Origin: Phycisphaerales bacterium
GTDB lineage: Bacteria; Planctomycetota; Phycisphaerae; Phycisphaerales; UBA1924
Reading direction: 5' to 3'
Assembly: GCA_028289195.1 (NCBI GenBank)
Contig: JANQQR010000013.1
Coordinates: 1 to 63,653, forward strand
Length of the DNA stretch: 63,653 nt
Below the pieces are notes generated by a model. That model had not been told where the DNA came from. It worked only from the letters and a program-made list of their open reading frames with translations, and ran no database searches. The position numbers and the translations under genes were made by a program. This document shows positions 1 through 7,805 of this stretch, in pieces (within the stretch, counting starts at the first letter, position 1; every line of letters begins with the position of its first letter).

Positions 1-1
1 G

Positions 2-1240
2 AAGGAAGCCAACCAGCTCCAGATCGACTCGATCATCCAGACCATCGACCGCGTCGCCGCCGCGACCAGCTTCCAGGGTCTCAAGCTCCTCAACGGCAAT
101 CTCGATTACACCTCCGACAACGTCAACGCGAACGTCAGCTCGTTCAGCGTCAACGGCGCCAAGCTCAACTTCGAGGGTTCTCGCGACGTCGAGGTCCTCG
201 TGACCGGCTCGGCCCAGGTCGGCGGCTTCCTGCTGTCGTTCGGCGGCGGCAGCCTGAACCTCGGCGGCGCCGGCGCCTCGGACGGCGCCAACAGCTCGTT
301 CGTGCTGGAGATCTCCGGCTCGAAGGGCACCCGCGAGCTGAGCTTCGCGTCGGGCACCTCGGTCGGCGACATCGCCACCGCCATCAACAGCTTCACCGAC
401 GTCACCGGCGTCAAGGCCACCGTCAGCGCCTCGACGGGCATCAGCCTGCAGTCCAAGGAGTTCGGCAGCAGCGAGTTCGTCTCGGTGAACGTCGTCAACG
501 CCGGCGACATCAACACCGCCCAGGCCCAGGCCGGCATCTACGCCCTCGAGTCGGCGGACACCAACACCGCCCAGACGACCGGCCAGACGCTGTTCGGCAA
601 CGCGATCAACAAGATCACGGACAAGGGCCAGGACGTCAGCGCCACGATCAACGGCATCGTCGCCACGACCGACGGCACCCGCGCACGCATCAACACCGAC
701 TTCCTCGACGTCGAGATCGACCTCAAGACCGGCACCGGCTCCAACGCCGAGGCCCAGCGCCTGGGCGCTCTGACCGCCTTCAAGATCACCGGCGGCGGCG
801 CCGACTTCCAGCTCGCCGGTCGCGTGGACATCGCCGGCAAGGTGTCGCTGGGCATCTCCAACGTCACCGCCCGCGCTCTCGGCCGCGAAGTCGAGACCAA
901 CGCGACGTACTTCCTGTCGGATCTGGCTGCCGGGCGGGATCTGAATGTGGTCGACGGCGACCTCTCGCTCGCGCAGAGCGTCCTCGAGAACTCGATCCGC
1001 GAGGTCGGCTCGCTGCGTGGACGCCTCGGCGCGTTCCAGAAGAACACCATCGGCGCCACCATCCGGAGCCTCGGTGTGGCTGCTGAGAACACCACCGCCG
1101 CCGAGAGCGTGATCCGCGACGCGGACTTCGCGACCGAGACGGCAGACCTCACCCGGGCCCAGATCCTGGTGAGCTCCGCCTCGCAGATTCTGTCGCTGGC
1201 CAACAACCAGCCGCAGAACGCGCTGCAGCTCCTCGGCTAA
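2..1240 (+). CDS. Flagellin, 5'-truncated by the window edge
   Basis: Filament subunit of the bacterial flagellum, exported by the flagellar type III system. The reading frame is open from base 2, so the N-terminus lies outside the window and 412 residues remain. The first residues (KEANQLQIDSIIQTIDRVAA, then FQGLKLLNG) match the end of the conserved N-terminal D1 helix. The last ~85 residues match the flagellin C-terminal domain: SLRGRLGAFQKNTI, then DADFATETADLTRAQIL, ending NALQLLG. The middle is a Gly/Ser/Thr/Asn-rich variable region. A good terminator follows. No chaperone or secretion gene is visible, so the call rests on the conserved C-terminus. Identification is secure; the exact paralogue name is not. 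Confidence 0.93.
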   Translation, partial: KEANQLQIDSIIQTIDRVAAATSFQGLKLLNGNLDYTSDNVNANVSSFSVNGAKLNFEGSRDVEVLVTGSAQVGGFLLSFGGGSLNLGGAGASDGANSSFVLEISGSKGTRELSFASGTSVGDIATAINSFTDVTGVKATVSASTGISLQSKEFGSSEFVSVNVVNAGDINTAQAQAGIYALESADTNTAQTTGQTLFGNAINKITDKGQDVSATINGIVATTDGTRARINTDFLDVEIDLKTGTGSNAEAQRLGALTAFKITGGGADFQLAGRVDIAGKVSLGISNVTARALGREVETNATYFLSDLAAGRDLNVVDGDLSLAQSVLENSIREVGSLRGRLGAFQKNTIGATIRSLGVAAENTTAAESVIRDADFATETADLTRAQILVSSASQILSLANNQPQNALQLLG

Positions 1241-1300
1241 GGCGACTTCTCTCTCGATACACGTCTCTCGGAAAAGTCTCCGTGACACGTTCACGACCGT

Positions 1301-1330
1301 CCCGGCTCACGCCGGGGCGGCTTTCTTTTT
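1301..1330 (+). terminator. Rho-independent terminator after flagellin
   Basis: The inverted repeat CCCGGC-tcac-GCCGGG (1301-1316) is followed by a T-rich tract CTTTCTTTTT (1321-1330). It lies 60 bases after the flagellin stop and before the oxidoreductase start. Confidence 0.75.
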
Positions 1331-1354
1331 GTACGCCGCCGGTATCATCGGGCC

Positions 1355-2530
1355 ATGAGCGTTCCTCTCTGGCGGATGAGCCCCGCGCCGGTCACCATCG
1401 AAGCCGACGTCGTCGTCATCGGCGGCGGCATCGCCGGGATCAGCACGGCGCTGCACCTCGAGCGGGCCGGGATCGACGCGCTGCTCGTCGAGTCCAGCGA
1501 GCTCGCCCGAGGCGCCTCGGGTCGAAATGCCGGCTACCTGATGCGCGGGGCCGCGGAGAACTACGACGCCTGTGCGCGCCGATTCGGCGCCGAACGCGCC
1601 CGCAAGCTCTGGGAGCTCACCGAGGCCAACGTCCGTGCGCTCCGCGAGGAGGGCGCCGAACGCCTGGAGAGCTTCCGCGAAGCGCCGTCGTGCCTCGTCG
1701 CGTTCGAGGAGCAGGAGGCCGACGAGATCCAGCGTTCGGCGGAGCTGCTCGATCGCCACGGGTTCGACGTGGAGGTCGTCCGCGAGGGCACCGACGCGCT
1801 GTGGTCCTGGGGCCGAGCGATCGTGGGGCTGGTGAACCCGCACGACGGCGCCTGCAATCCGGCCGAACTCCTGTCGATGCTGGCGCACAAACTCGACCGA
1901 GCGCCGCTCACGGGCGAGCCGGCGCTGGCAATCGAACGCGGCTCTGATGGGGTCGTCGTGCGCACGCCGAGCTACGCGCTCCGCGCGCCGCGGGCTGTGA
2001 TCTGCACCAACGCGCTCGCCCCGGCCCTGGCGCCGGAACTGGCCGGACTGATCGAGCCGAACCGCGCGCAGATGCTCGCGATCGAGTCGGGGGGCGCGAC
2101 GCTCCAGCGCTCCTACTACGCCAATCGCGGCGGCGAGTACTTCCGCCAGCCCGACGAGCGCACGATCGTTGTCGGGGGATGGCGCCGGTTCTTCGCAGAA
2201 GAAGAACGCACGACGAGCCAGCAGGTCTCGAGCGGCGTGCAGTCGGGGATCGAGGGATTCGTGCGCGACGTGCTGGGGATCGACGAGCCCCGCGTCATGG
2301 CCCGCTGGGCCGGCACGATGGCCTTCACCCCGGATCACCTGCCGATCGCCGGCCCGATCGACGGCTCACCGGAGCGCGTCTGGTTCTGCGGCGGGTTCTC
2401 GGGCCAGGGGATGTCGATGGCCTTCGAGGTCTCCCGCCGGATGGTGTCTCGGATGCTTGGGAACGCCCCCGACGCCTCCGACCCCGGATTCGAACTCGAG
2501 CGATTCGAGGGTGTTGCGGCAATCGACTGA
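1355..2530 (+). CDS. FAD-dependent oxidoreductase (DAO/GlcD-like amine oxidase fold)
   Basis: Flavoprotein of the D-amino-acid-oxidase family, 391 residues and soluble. A dinucleotide-binding GxGxxG motif (VVVIGGGIAGIS) lies at about residues 19-30, followed by an acidic strand end (LLVE) and the family loop ARGASGRNAGYL. The second FAD-contact region is near the C-terminus (HLPIAGPIDG and CGGFSGQGMSMA, about 328-355). These families oxidise secondary or primary amines (glycine, sarcosine, amino acids, gamma-glutamyl-putrescine). Nothing in the sequence or the neighbours fixes the substrate. It stands alone between the flagellin terminator and tRNA-Pro. The first in-frame ATG after the terminator is taken as the start; there is no strong Shine-Dalgarno. 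Confidence 0.85.
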   Translation: MSVPLWRMSPAPVTIEADVVVIGGGIAGISTALHLERAGIDALLVESSELARGASGRNAGYLMRGAAENYDACARRFGAERARKLWELTEANVRALREEGAERLESFREAPSCLVAFEEQEADEIQRSAELLDRHGFDVEVVREGTDALWSWGRAIVGLVNPHDGACNPAELLSMLAHKLDRAPLTGEPALAIERGSDGVVVRTPSYALRAPRAVICTNALAPALAPELAGLIEPNRAQMLAIESGGATLQRSYYANRGGEYFRQPDERTIVVGGWRRFFAEEERTTSQQVSSGVQSGIEGFVRDVLGIDEPRVMARWAGTMAFTPDHLPIAGPIDGSPERVWFCGGFSGQGMSMAFEVSRRMVSRMLGNAPDASDPGFELERFEGVAAID

Positions 2531-2534
2531 GGCC

Positions 2535-2564
2535 TTGGCCCCGGCCGGCCCGATGCCCTACTAT
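2535..2564 (+). promoter_or_regulatory. Candidate sigma-70-type promoter of tRNA-Pro
   Basis: TTGGCC (2535-2540) and TACTAT (2559-2564) are separated by 18 bases. The -10 lies 15 bases upstream of the first tRNA base. It partly overlaps the end of the upstream gene region. Assigned by eye only. Confidence 0.4.
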
Positions 2565-2579
2565 GCTCGCTCACAGCTA

Positions 2580-2653
2580 CGGGGTGTAGCGCAGTTTGGT
2601 AGCGCGTCTCGTTCGGGACGAGAAGGTCGTAGGTTCAAATCCTATCACCCCGA
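2580..2653 (+). tRNA. tRNA-Pro (anticodon CGG)
   Basis: Cloverleaf read directly: acceptor CGGGGTG (2580-2586) pairs with CACCCCG (2646-2652), with discriminator A at 2653. The D arm contains the AGCGCAGTTTGGTAGCGC pattern. The anticodon stem TCTCG/CGAGA encloses loop TTCGGGA, giving anticodon CGG. The T loop is TTCAAAT. The 5' C and the overall sequence match bacterial proK-type tRNAs. CCA is not encoded (TTG follows), so it must be added enzymatically. Confidence 0.97.
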
Positions 2654-2667
2654 TTGGCCGTTCCAGT

Positions 2668-2702
2668 GGCCTCGGCGCACGCCGGGGCCATTGTCGTTTT
2701 TC
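2668..2702 (+). terminator. Rho-independent terminator after tRNA-Pro
   Basis: A nine-base-pair stem GGCCTCGGC/GCCGGGGCC (one G-T pair) with loop GCAC spans 2668-2689, followed by a T tract at 2697-2701. Confidence 0.8.
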
Positions 2703-2742
2703 CAGCTCGCCCACTCTGCCGAGCACGCCGGCGCCGGCACTA

Positions 2743-2771
2743 TTGACATCACGATGCCATTAACGTAGCGT
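2743..2771 (+). promoter_or_regulatory. Candidate promoter for the FmdB-like/CobW pair
   Basis: A perfect TTGACA (2743-2748) and TAGCGT (2766-2771) are separated by 17 bases. The predicted transcription start is about 28 bases before the GTG start of the next gene. I looked for a Zur-like palindrome around it and saw none that was convincing. Confidence 0.5.
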
Positions 2772-2805
2772 CGGCACGCTCGCTGACCGAGCCCAGGAGG
2801 AGCAC

Positions 2806-3048
2806 GTGCCGCTGTACGACTATCGCTGCCCGGCCAATGGACGCACGATCGAGGTGCGCCACTCGATGCGCGAGTCGGTGACGACTTGGGGAGACCTCTG
2901 CCGGCTCGCCGAAGAGGATCCCGGAGGCACCTCCGAGAGCAGCCCGGTCGAGCGCCTTGTTTCCGTGCCGACCCTCTTCGCGCAGCCCGACCAACCCAGC
3001 GGTGGCGCCGGCGGATGCTGCGGAGTGCCCGGGTGCGGAGCCCACTAG
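2806..3048 (+). CDS. Small FmdB-like metal-binding protein
   Basis: An 80-residue protein whose N-terminus ([21 protein letters not shown]) resembles the FmdB-type zinc-ribbon family. The usual CxxCG knuckle is degenerate: CPANG in place of CPxCG, and a lone Cys in the GDLC segment. The C-terminus carries [12 protein letters not shown], a compact Cys/His cluster suited to metal binding. The start is GTG, fixed by a strong AGGAGG (2795-2800) five bases upstream. The gene lies 70 bases before a CobW-family GTPase and probably shares its promoter. That suggests a client or donor in metal handling. This role is an inference; family members are usually annotated only as putative regulators. Confidence 0.7.
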   Translation: MPLYDYRCPANGRTIEVRHSMRESVTTWGDLCRLAEEDPGGTSESSPVERLVSVPTLFAQPDQPSGGAGGCCGVPGCGAH

Positions 3049-3118
3049 GTCCGGGCCGGATAGCGCACGCGCAAGGGCGCACGCCGGCCATCAATCGATC
3101 TCCATAGGAGAGAACCCG

Positions 3119-4360
3119 TTGACGAATGTCACTTCCAGATTGACGGGCAAGCGGGAACGCCTTCCGGTCACCGTCCTCTCCGGCTTCCTCGGGTCGGGCA
3201 AGACCACGCTCCTGAACCATGTCCTGCGGAACCGCCGCGGCCTCCGCGTGGCAGTGATTGTCAACGACATGAGCGAGATCAACATCGACGCCGATCTCGT
3301 CCGCCAGGGCGACGCCAGCCTCGACCGAGTCGAGGAAGAGCTTGTCGAGATGTCCAACGGCTGCATCTGCTGCACGCTGCGGGACGACCTGCTCAAGGCG
3401 GTCTCGCGCCTGGCGCGGGAGGGGAGATTCGACTATCTGCTCATCGAATCCACCGGGATCTCCGAGCCGCTCCCCGTTGCCCAGACGTTCACGTTCGAAG
3501 ACGAGGAAGGGCAGTCGCTGTCGGAGCTGTCGCGCCTGGACACCATGGTCACGGTGGTGGACGCATCGAGCTTCCGAACGGAGTTCAACACGTACGACGA
3601 TCTCGCCGACCGGCAGATGGGACTGTCCGACGAGGACGAGCGTTCGATTGCGGACCTGCTGACGGACCAGGTCGAGTTCGCCGACGTGATCCTGGTCAAC
3701 AAGTGCGACCTCGTCGATGAGAAAGAGCTGCGCCATGTCGAGGCGATGATCCGCTCGCTGAACGCCGACGCCAGGATCATCCGGACGACCAACGCCGACG
3801 TCGATCTCGGCGAGATCATCGGCACCGGGCGGTTCGACATGGAGCGGTCGATGTCCTCGCCGCAGTGGATCAAGGAGCTCAGCAACGAGCACACGCCGGA
3901 GACCGAGGAATACGGAATCTCCAGCTTCGTCTACCGAGCCCGGCGTCCGTTCCACCCGCGGAGACTGTACGACCTGATCACCGATGGCGAACTGAAGACG
4001 ACGCGATCGAAGGGCTTCTGCTGGCTCGCGACCAAGCACGACTTCGCCGCGATGTGGTCGCAGGCCGGCGGCTCCTTCCGCATGGAGCCGGCCGGGCGAT
4101 GGTGGGCCGTCGCCCCGCGCAGCCAATGGCCCGATGATCCGGAGTCAATGGCATGGATCCAGTCGAAGTGGCAAGAGCCGTTCGGCGATCGGCGCCAGGA
4201 AGTGGTGATCATCGGCGTCGACCTGGACGAGGCCCACACCCGCTCGCTGCTCGACCGCTGCCTTCTGACCGATGACGAGTTCGCACAAGGCGCAGAGGCT
4301 TGGCGCCGGTGGCCGGACCCCTTCCCCGAATGGGTCTTCGAGCCGGCGGCGACGGCCTGA
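3119..4360 (+). CDS. CobW/COG0523-family GTP-binding metallochaperone
   Basis: P-loop GTPase of the G3E/COG0523 family (CobW, YjiA, ZigA), 413 residues and cytosolic. These proteins deliver metal (zinc for many members) using GTP hydrolysis. Visible motifs are Walker [13 protein letters not shown] (about 22-33), the metal-binding CxCC motif [10 protein letters not shown] (about 81), ESTGISEP as switch/Walker B, and the guanine-specificity motif NKCDLVD (about 194). The C-terminal CobW domain starts around [17 protein letters not shown]. The reading frame is open further upstream, but a TTG at 3119 preceded by AGGAGA fits the family N-terminus ([11 protein letters not shown]) and removes an unrelated extension. 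Substrate metal is not determinable here, and a cobalamin role is unlikely without cob genes nearby. Confidence 0.9.
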   Translation: MTNVTSRLTGKRERLPVTVLSGFLGSGKTTLLNHVLRNRRGLRVAVIVNDMSEINIDADLVRQGDASLDRVEEELVEMSNGCICCTLRDDLLKAVSRLAREGRFDYLLIESTGISEPLPVAQTFTFEDEEGQSLSELSRLDTMVTVVDASSFRTEFNTYDDLADRQMGLSDEDERSIADLLTDQVEFADVILVNKCDLVDEKELRHVEAMIRSLNADARIIRTTNADVDLGEIIGTGRFDMERSMSSPQWIKELSNEHTPETEEYGISSFVYRARRPFHPRRLYDLITDGELKTTRSKGFCWLATKHDFAAMWSQAGGSFRMEPAGRWWAVAPRSQWPDDPESMAWIQSKWQEPFGDRRQEVVIIGVDLDEAHTRSLLDRCLLTDDEFAQGAEAWRRWPDPFPEWVFEPAATA

Positions 4361-4418
4361 GGAGCCACGCAGGGCGAGCGAGACTCGAATCTCCGGAGCC
4401 TGCAGTCCGCGGCTGGTG

Positions 4419-4877
4419 TCAGCGTTCCCAGAGCCCGTGATCGATGCCGCCCAGAAGGTAGATCGCGAACCTGCCCTGGCCGGGGATCTCCATCGGCGGG
4501 ATGGCTATCTCCGCGCCGACGGCTTTGGCGGCCTCGACGGCGGCTTCGATGTCATCGACGAGCACATACGGGCGCACGACCGGTTCCTCGTCGGCGCGGA
4601 GCGGCGCGCGCACGCCGATGCGCCCCCCGCTGCTCAGGCTGGCGGTGCGGGCGTTGCCGAATTCGGGGATCGGGTCGCCGAATTCCACGCCGTGCGCTCC
4701 GGCCAGGACATCGCAGGTCTCCTCGACCATGGGCGTGACGATCTCGAGGTACTGCACGGTCATTGCGCGCTCCCCGGCCTGGTTGCGGCCCATCGCGAAT
4801 TGGCCGCTGGTGAGTGCGAGGACGAAAAGGGCCGACGCCACGCAAAGAGCGATCGTTCGAATCGGTGACCGGATCAT
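4419..4877 (-). CDS. VOC-family (glyoxalase-like) protein with hydrophobic N-terminal extension
   Basis: A 152-residue protein. The C-terminal ~110 residues form one vicinal-oxygen-chelate module: TVQYLEIVTPMVEET, then a strand pattern ending RPYVLVDDIEAAVEAAKAVG and GRFAIYLLGGIDHGLWER. The first ~35 residues (MIRSPIRTIALCVASALFVL) look like a signal peptide or membrane anchor, which is unusual for this family. An internal Met at about residue 39 (MTVQYL) could be the true cytosolic start. The 4-base overlap (ATGA, 4874-4877) with the upstream VOC gene favours the longer form by translational coupling. It is the last gene of the ArsR-controlled operon. Substrate unknown. Confidence 0.75.
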   Translation of the reverse strand: MIRSPIRTIALCVASALFVLALTSGQFAMGRNQAGERAMTVQYLEIVTPMVEETCDVLAGAHGVEFGDPIPEFGNARTASLSSGGRIGVRAPLRADEEPVVRPYVLVDDIEAAVEAAKAVGAEIAIPPMEIPGQGRFAIYLLGGIDHGLWER

Positions 4878-5269
4878 GATGCCTTGACCTCCGTAGCAAT
4901 CTGGATGAGGTTGCCGCAGGTGTCATCGAACACCGCGGCGATCGCCATGCCGTAGTCGACAGGTGGCTGGGTGAATCGCACCCCGAGCGCTTCGAGGCGT
5001 TTGTGCTCGGCTTCGACGTCCTGGACGGCAAACGATGTGAAGGGGATGCCGTCCTCGACGAGCGCTTCTTTGAACGGCTTGACCGCCGGGTGCTCGTCGG
5101 GCTCGAGGCAGAGCTCCGCGCCGCTCGGGTCTTCGGGAGAGACGAGCGTTATCCATCGGTGCTGGCCCATCGGGATGTCGTGTTTCATCTCGAAGCCCAG
5201 CGTCTGGGTGTAGAACCGCAGAGCCTTCTCCTGGTCGTCGACCGGCACGCTCGTGAGGTTGATCCGCAT
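4874..5269 (-). CDS. VOC-family protein (glyoxalase/bleomycin-resistance-like)
   Basis: A 131-residue vicinal-oxygen-chelate protein: INLTSVPVDDQEKALRFY, LGFEMKHDIPMG, FTSFAVQDVEAEHKRLEALG and DTCGNLIQI are the typical beta-alpha-beta-beta-beta module features, including the late Asp-x-x-Gly-Asn-x-x-x-Ile turn. Family members are glyoxalases, dioxygenases, isomerases or resistance proteins. This sub-type is commonly labelled extradiol-dioxygenase-like, and I cannot name a substrate. A longer frame would start at 5302 inside the arsR gene. I chose the ATG at 5269 because AGGAG lies 8 bases upstream and the family N-terminus begins there. It follows arsR by 5 bases and overlaps the next gene by 4. 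Confidence 0.85.
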   Translation of the reverse strand: MRINLTSVPVDDQEKALRFYTQTLGFEMKHDIPMGQHRWITLVSPEDPSGAELCLEPDEHPAVKPFKEALVEDGIPFTSFAVQDVEAEHKRLEALGVRFTQPPVDYGMAIAAVFDDTCGNLIQIATEVKAS

Positions 5270-5274
5270 GTGCT

Positions 5275-5556
5275 TCAGCTCCTCTTCCCGGTTGTAGGCC
5301 AACGCCTGGTGATCGCCCTGAGCGGCTCTCCGTTGAACCAGTGGAACTTGTACCTGCCCTCTCGCCGCACCTCGATGAGCCCTGCCGCCTCGAGAATCTC
5401 CAGGTGCTGCGAGATCGCCTGGCGCGAAGAGCCGATGCCGTGCTTCATTGTCAGCCGGGCGCAGATCTCGAACAGAGACTGTCCGTCCCTGTCCACCAAC
5501 TCATCCAGAATCGCCCGCCTGGTCGGGTCGGCGATGGCTCTGTACACGTGGTCCAT
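5275..5556 (-). CDS. ArsR-family winged-helix repressor
   Basis: A 93-residue DNA-binding protein: DHVYRAIADPTRRAILDEL, then the recognition helix SSRQAISQHLEILEAAGLIE and the wing VRREGRYKFHWFNGEPL. No ArsR/SmtB Cys metal site is visible (one Cys, in EICARL), so it is more likely an autoregulator of the SdpR/pyridoxal-type branch than a metal sensor. It heads an operon with two VOC genes. A 7-base inverted repeat sits inside its own promoter, which indicates autorepression of the operon. Confidence 0.92.
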   Translation of the reverse strand: MDHVYRAIADPTRRAILDELVDRDGQSLFEICARLTMKHGIGSSRQAISQHLEILEAAGLIEVRREGRYKFHWFNGEPLRAITRRWPTTGKRS

Positions 5557-5573
5557 GGTGCAGCTGGGATGAG

Positions 5574-5601
5574 CTTATGCAAGCACATACTTGCATGTCA
5601 A
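5574..5601 (-). promoter_or_regulatory. Promoter of the arsR-VOC-VOC operon
   Basis: On the minus strand TTGACA (5596-5601) and CATAAG (5574-5579) are separated by 16 bases. The start codon of arsR is about 18 bases downstream of the -10. The -35 is a perfect consensus. Confidence 0.65.
5577..5596. promoter_or_regulatory. ArsR operator (inverted repeat)
   Basis: A perfect inverted repeat ATGCAAG (5577-5583) / CTTGCAT (5590-5596) with a 6-base centre. It fills the spacer between the -35 and -10 hexamers of the arsR promoter. A bound winged-helix dimer would block RNA polymerase directly. Confidence 0.7.
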
Positions 5602-5611
5602 GCAGGAGCGT

Positions 5612-6124
5612 TCATCGCCCCGCGAGCCTGGCCAGGTTCTGGCCAAGCACACGGCACACCCGCCAATCTGGGAGCACCGTCGCACCGAGCCCTTCGTAGA
5701 ACCCGATCGCGCGCTCGTTCCAGTCGAGGACCACCCACTCGAAGCGCCCGCAGCCGCGGTCGACGGCGATCCGGGCGAGGTACGACATCGCGGCCCGCCC
5801 GATGCCCTTGCCGCGCTGCTCTGAGGCGATGAACAGGTCCTCGAGATAGAGCGCCCGACGCCCCATCATGCTTGAGAACGAGAAGAACCAGGTGATGTAG
5901 CCCGCCGGGGCGCCGCCCGTTTCGATCACCACGGCGCGGGCCGCGGGCTCCGGGCCGAAGAACGCTTCTCGCAGGGAGTCCTCGGTCGCCGCGGACTCCA
6001 GCTGCTCGAACGCGGCCATCTCGCCGATGAACGCGAGCAGGACCGGGAGATCACGCTCGCCCGCCGGGCGAAAGACGACCTCGAGACCGTTGACTTCTGT
6101 GCGCACGACCGGATCGGGAGGCAT
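5612..6124 (-). CDS. GNAT acetyltransferase, diamine/thialysine N-acetyltransferase-like
   Basis: A 170-residue GCN5-related N-acetyltransferase. The acetyl-CoA P-loop is EQRGKGIGRAAM, preceded by the strand ALYLEDLFIASE and followed by FEWVVLDWNERAIGFYEGLGA. This motif order (YLEDLFV, RGKGIG, VLDWN, AIxFYxxLGA) matches the spermidine/spermine or thialysine acetyltransferase (SSAT) branch, so a small amine substrate is plausible. It starts with ATG and has no obvious operon partner; the arsR promoter region lies downstream of its stop. Substrate inferred from motif similarity only. Confidence 0.85.
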   Translation of the reverse strand: MPPDPVVRTEVNGLEVVFRPAGERDLPVLLAFIGEMAAFEQLESAATEDSLREAFFGPEPAARAVVIETGGAPAGYITWFFSFSSMMGRRALYLEDLFIASEQRGKGIGRAAMSYLARIAVDRGCGRFEWVVLDWNERAIGFYEGLGATVLPDWRVCRVLGQNLARLAGR

Positions 6125-6187
6125 CGCGGGTTCCTCGCGGGGCGACGATCGGAGCGCGGCCGCGAACGCGTCCGCACGCCCACGAGG

Positions 6188-7651
6188 CTACACGGGAGAG
6201 CCGTTCCCGTTCGACGCCTGCCGCTCGGCGAGCTGACGCCGGATGTCGTGGCTTCGTTCCTCGTCGAGGTCGTAGCGCCACATCACGGCCATCGCGATCA
6301 GCGTGCCGGTGCACGGGAGGAGGATGTACGCCAGGCGCAGGCCGGTGAGCGCTTCTGGGGCCTGCTCGGCCACGGATTCGTCGAAGCCGACGAGCTTCAT
6401 GATCAGCCCGCCGCCGAGGCCGGCGATCGCGAAGCCGAACTTGACCATCCACCAGTACACCGCCCCGAACGCGCCCTCGCGGCGCGACCCGGTGTTCAGA
6501 TCATCCAGATCGCACACGTCGGCCGTCATCGACATCATGATCGTGAACAGGCCGCCGATGCCGAACGCGAACAGGGGCAGGGGCAGGAACATGAGCAGCG
6601 GCTGGCTCGGGTCGAAGCACCACCAGAAGCTGGCGTACCCGGAGATCGACACCCCCTGCGAGATCAGGAACGCGTTCTTCTTGCCAAACTTCTGCGACAG
6701 CAGCGTGACGATGGGGATCACCAGGAAGCACGTCGCCAGCGCGCTGATCGTCCCGAACCAGGTCGGCCAACTCCCCGCGGCGTTCGTGTCGCCGTCGTTC
6801 ATGTAGTAGACGATGATGAACCAGGAGAATCCGGCGACGGTCATGAACGCGTTGTAGACCAAAAACGTGGCGATGCAGATCTGGCGGAACGGCTTGTTCC
6901 GGAGGGTCTGACCGAACCCGCTGACCAGATCTCCGGTGTTCCGCTTCAGGTTCTTGAGCGAGAGATCCTGGAGCGTGTCCGGATCGACCGGCTGCGTTTT
7001 GCAAAAGATCGCGGGGACCATCGCCATGAACAGGCACCCGATGCCGACCCAGATCGCGAGGTTGCGTGCGCCCGCAACGGCGTCGGGGTAGATGTCCTGG
7101 TCGTAGAGGATCACCCAGAACCACGGAACGATGACCCAGGCCCACTGCCCGATCCACTGGGCGACCGCCATCAGGCGCGTGCGCTCGTGGAAGTCGCTGC
7201 ACATCTCGTAGCCCATGGCCACGTAGGGCGTCGCGAAGATAGTCAGCCCGAGATAGAACACGAACGCCAGGACGAGGAAGTAGGTGAAGTTGTACTGGAG
7301 GCTGTTCTCGGGATCGAGCTGCCACATGAAGATGTACGCGACGCCCGCGATGATCGAACCCACGAAGATGTACGGACGCCGGCGCCCCCAGCGCGACCGT
7401 GTGTTGTCCGACACGAACCCCATGACGGGATCGGTCAGCGCGTCGGACAGGCGTGGCAGGAAGAACAGCACACCCCAGAGCAGCGGGTCCATCCCGAGCC
7501 CCTGCACCAGCACGACCATGAAGATGCCCAGCGCCGCCGGGAACATCTGGTTGCCCAGCATCCCGACTCCGAACGCGACCTTCTGGATCAACGGGACGCG
7601 ATCCCGGCTCGGGGCTGCTTCGGGGCTTTCCAAATCGGGCTCCCTGTTCAT
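6188..7651 (-). CDS. GPH-family (MFS) sugar/cation symporter
   Basis: A 487-residue inner-membrane transporter with about 12 hydrophobic segments. The N-terminal half contains GMLGNQMFPAALGIF, the loop RLSDALTDPVMGFVSDNTRS and RWGRRRPYIFVGS. This is the hallmark D-x-x-x-D-P-x-x-G-x-x-S-D-x-T and RxGRRRPxI signature of glycoside-pentoside-hexuronide:cation symporters (MelB, XynP types). The C-terminal half has TADVCDLDDLNTGSRREGAFG, also typical. No glycosidase or sugar-catabolic gene is adjacent, so the substrate is open. The cytosolic tail is short and charged. Confidence 0.9.
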   Translation of the reverse strand: MNREPDLESPEAAPSRDRVPLIQKVAFGVGMLGNQMFPAALGIFMVVLVQGLGMDPLLWGVLFFLPRLSDALTDPVMGFVSDNTRSRWGRRRPYIFVGSIIAGVAYIFMWQLDPENSLQYNFTYFLVLAFVFYLGLTIFATPYVAMGYEMCSDFHERTRLMAVAQWIGQWAWVIVPWFWVILYDQDIYPDAVAGARNLAIWVGIGCLFMAMVPAIFCKTQPVDPDTLQDLSLKNLKRNTGDLVSGFGQTLRNKPFRQICIATFLVYNAFMTVAGFSWFIIVYYMNDGDTNAAGSWPTWFGTISALATCFLVIPIVTLLSQKFGKKNAFLISQGVSISGYASFWWCFDPSQPLLMFLPLPLFAFGIGGLFTIMMSMTADVCDLDDLNTGSRREGAFGAVYWWMVKFGFAIAGLGGGLIMKLVGFDESVAEQAPEALTGLRLAYILLPCTGTLIAMAVMWRYDLDEERSHDIRRQLAERQASNGNGSPV

Positions 7652-7805
7652 CGGCGCACCCGTCGGCGGCAGGCGCCAGCGGACGACCGGGTCCTGGCTG
7701 GGCTGCTCGATTCCGCTGGCGATGCACGGTCGCTGAGGTGCGGATGCTAGGACTGGGCCGGTGTTTCAACCAGCGGCCCGCTCCGTGTAACGCGCCCCGG
7801 CCGGC

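Noticed and set aside
2700..2806. Zur-type operator before the FmdB-like/CobW genes
   Set aside because: No palindrome of the expected type could be found around the promoter.
2645..4126. Long minus-strand open frame of 493 codons opposite the CobW gene
   Set aside because: Arg/Pro-rich, no family features, lies entirely opposite a well-supported gene; typical high-GC shadow.
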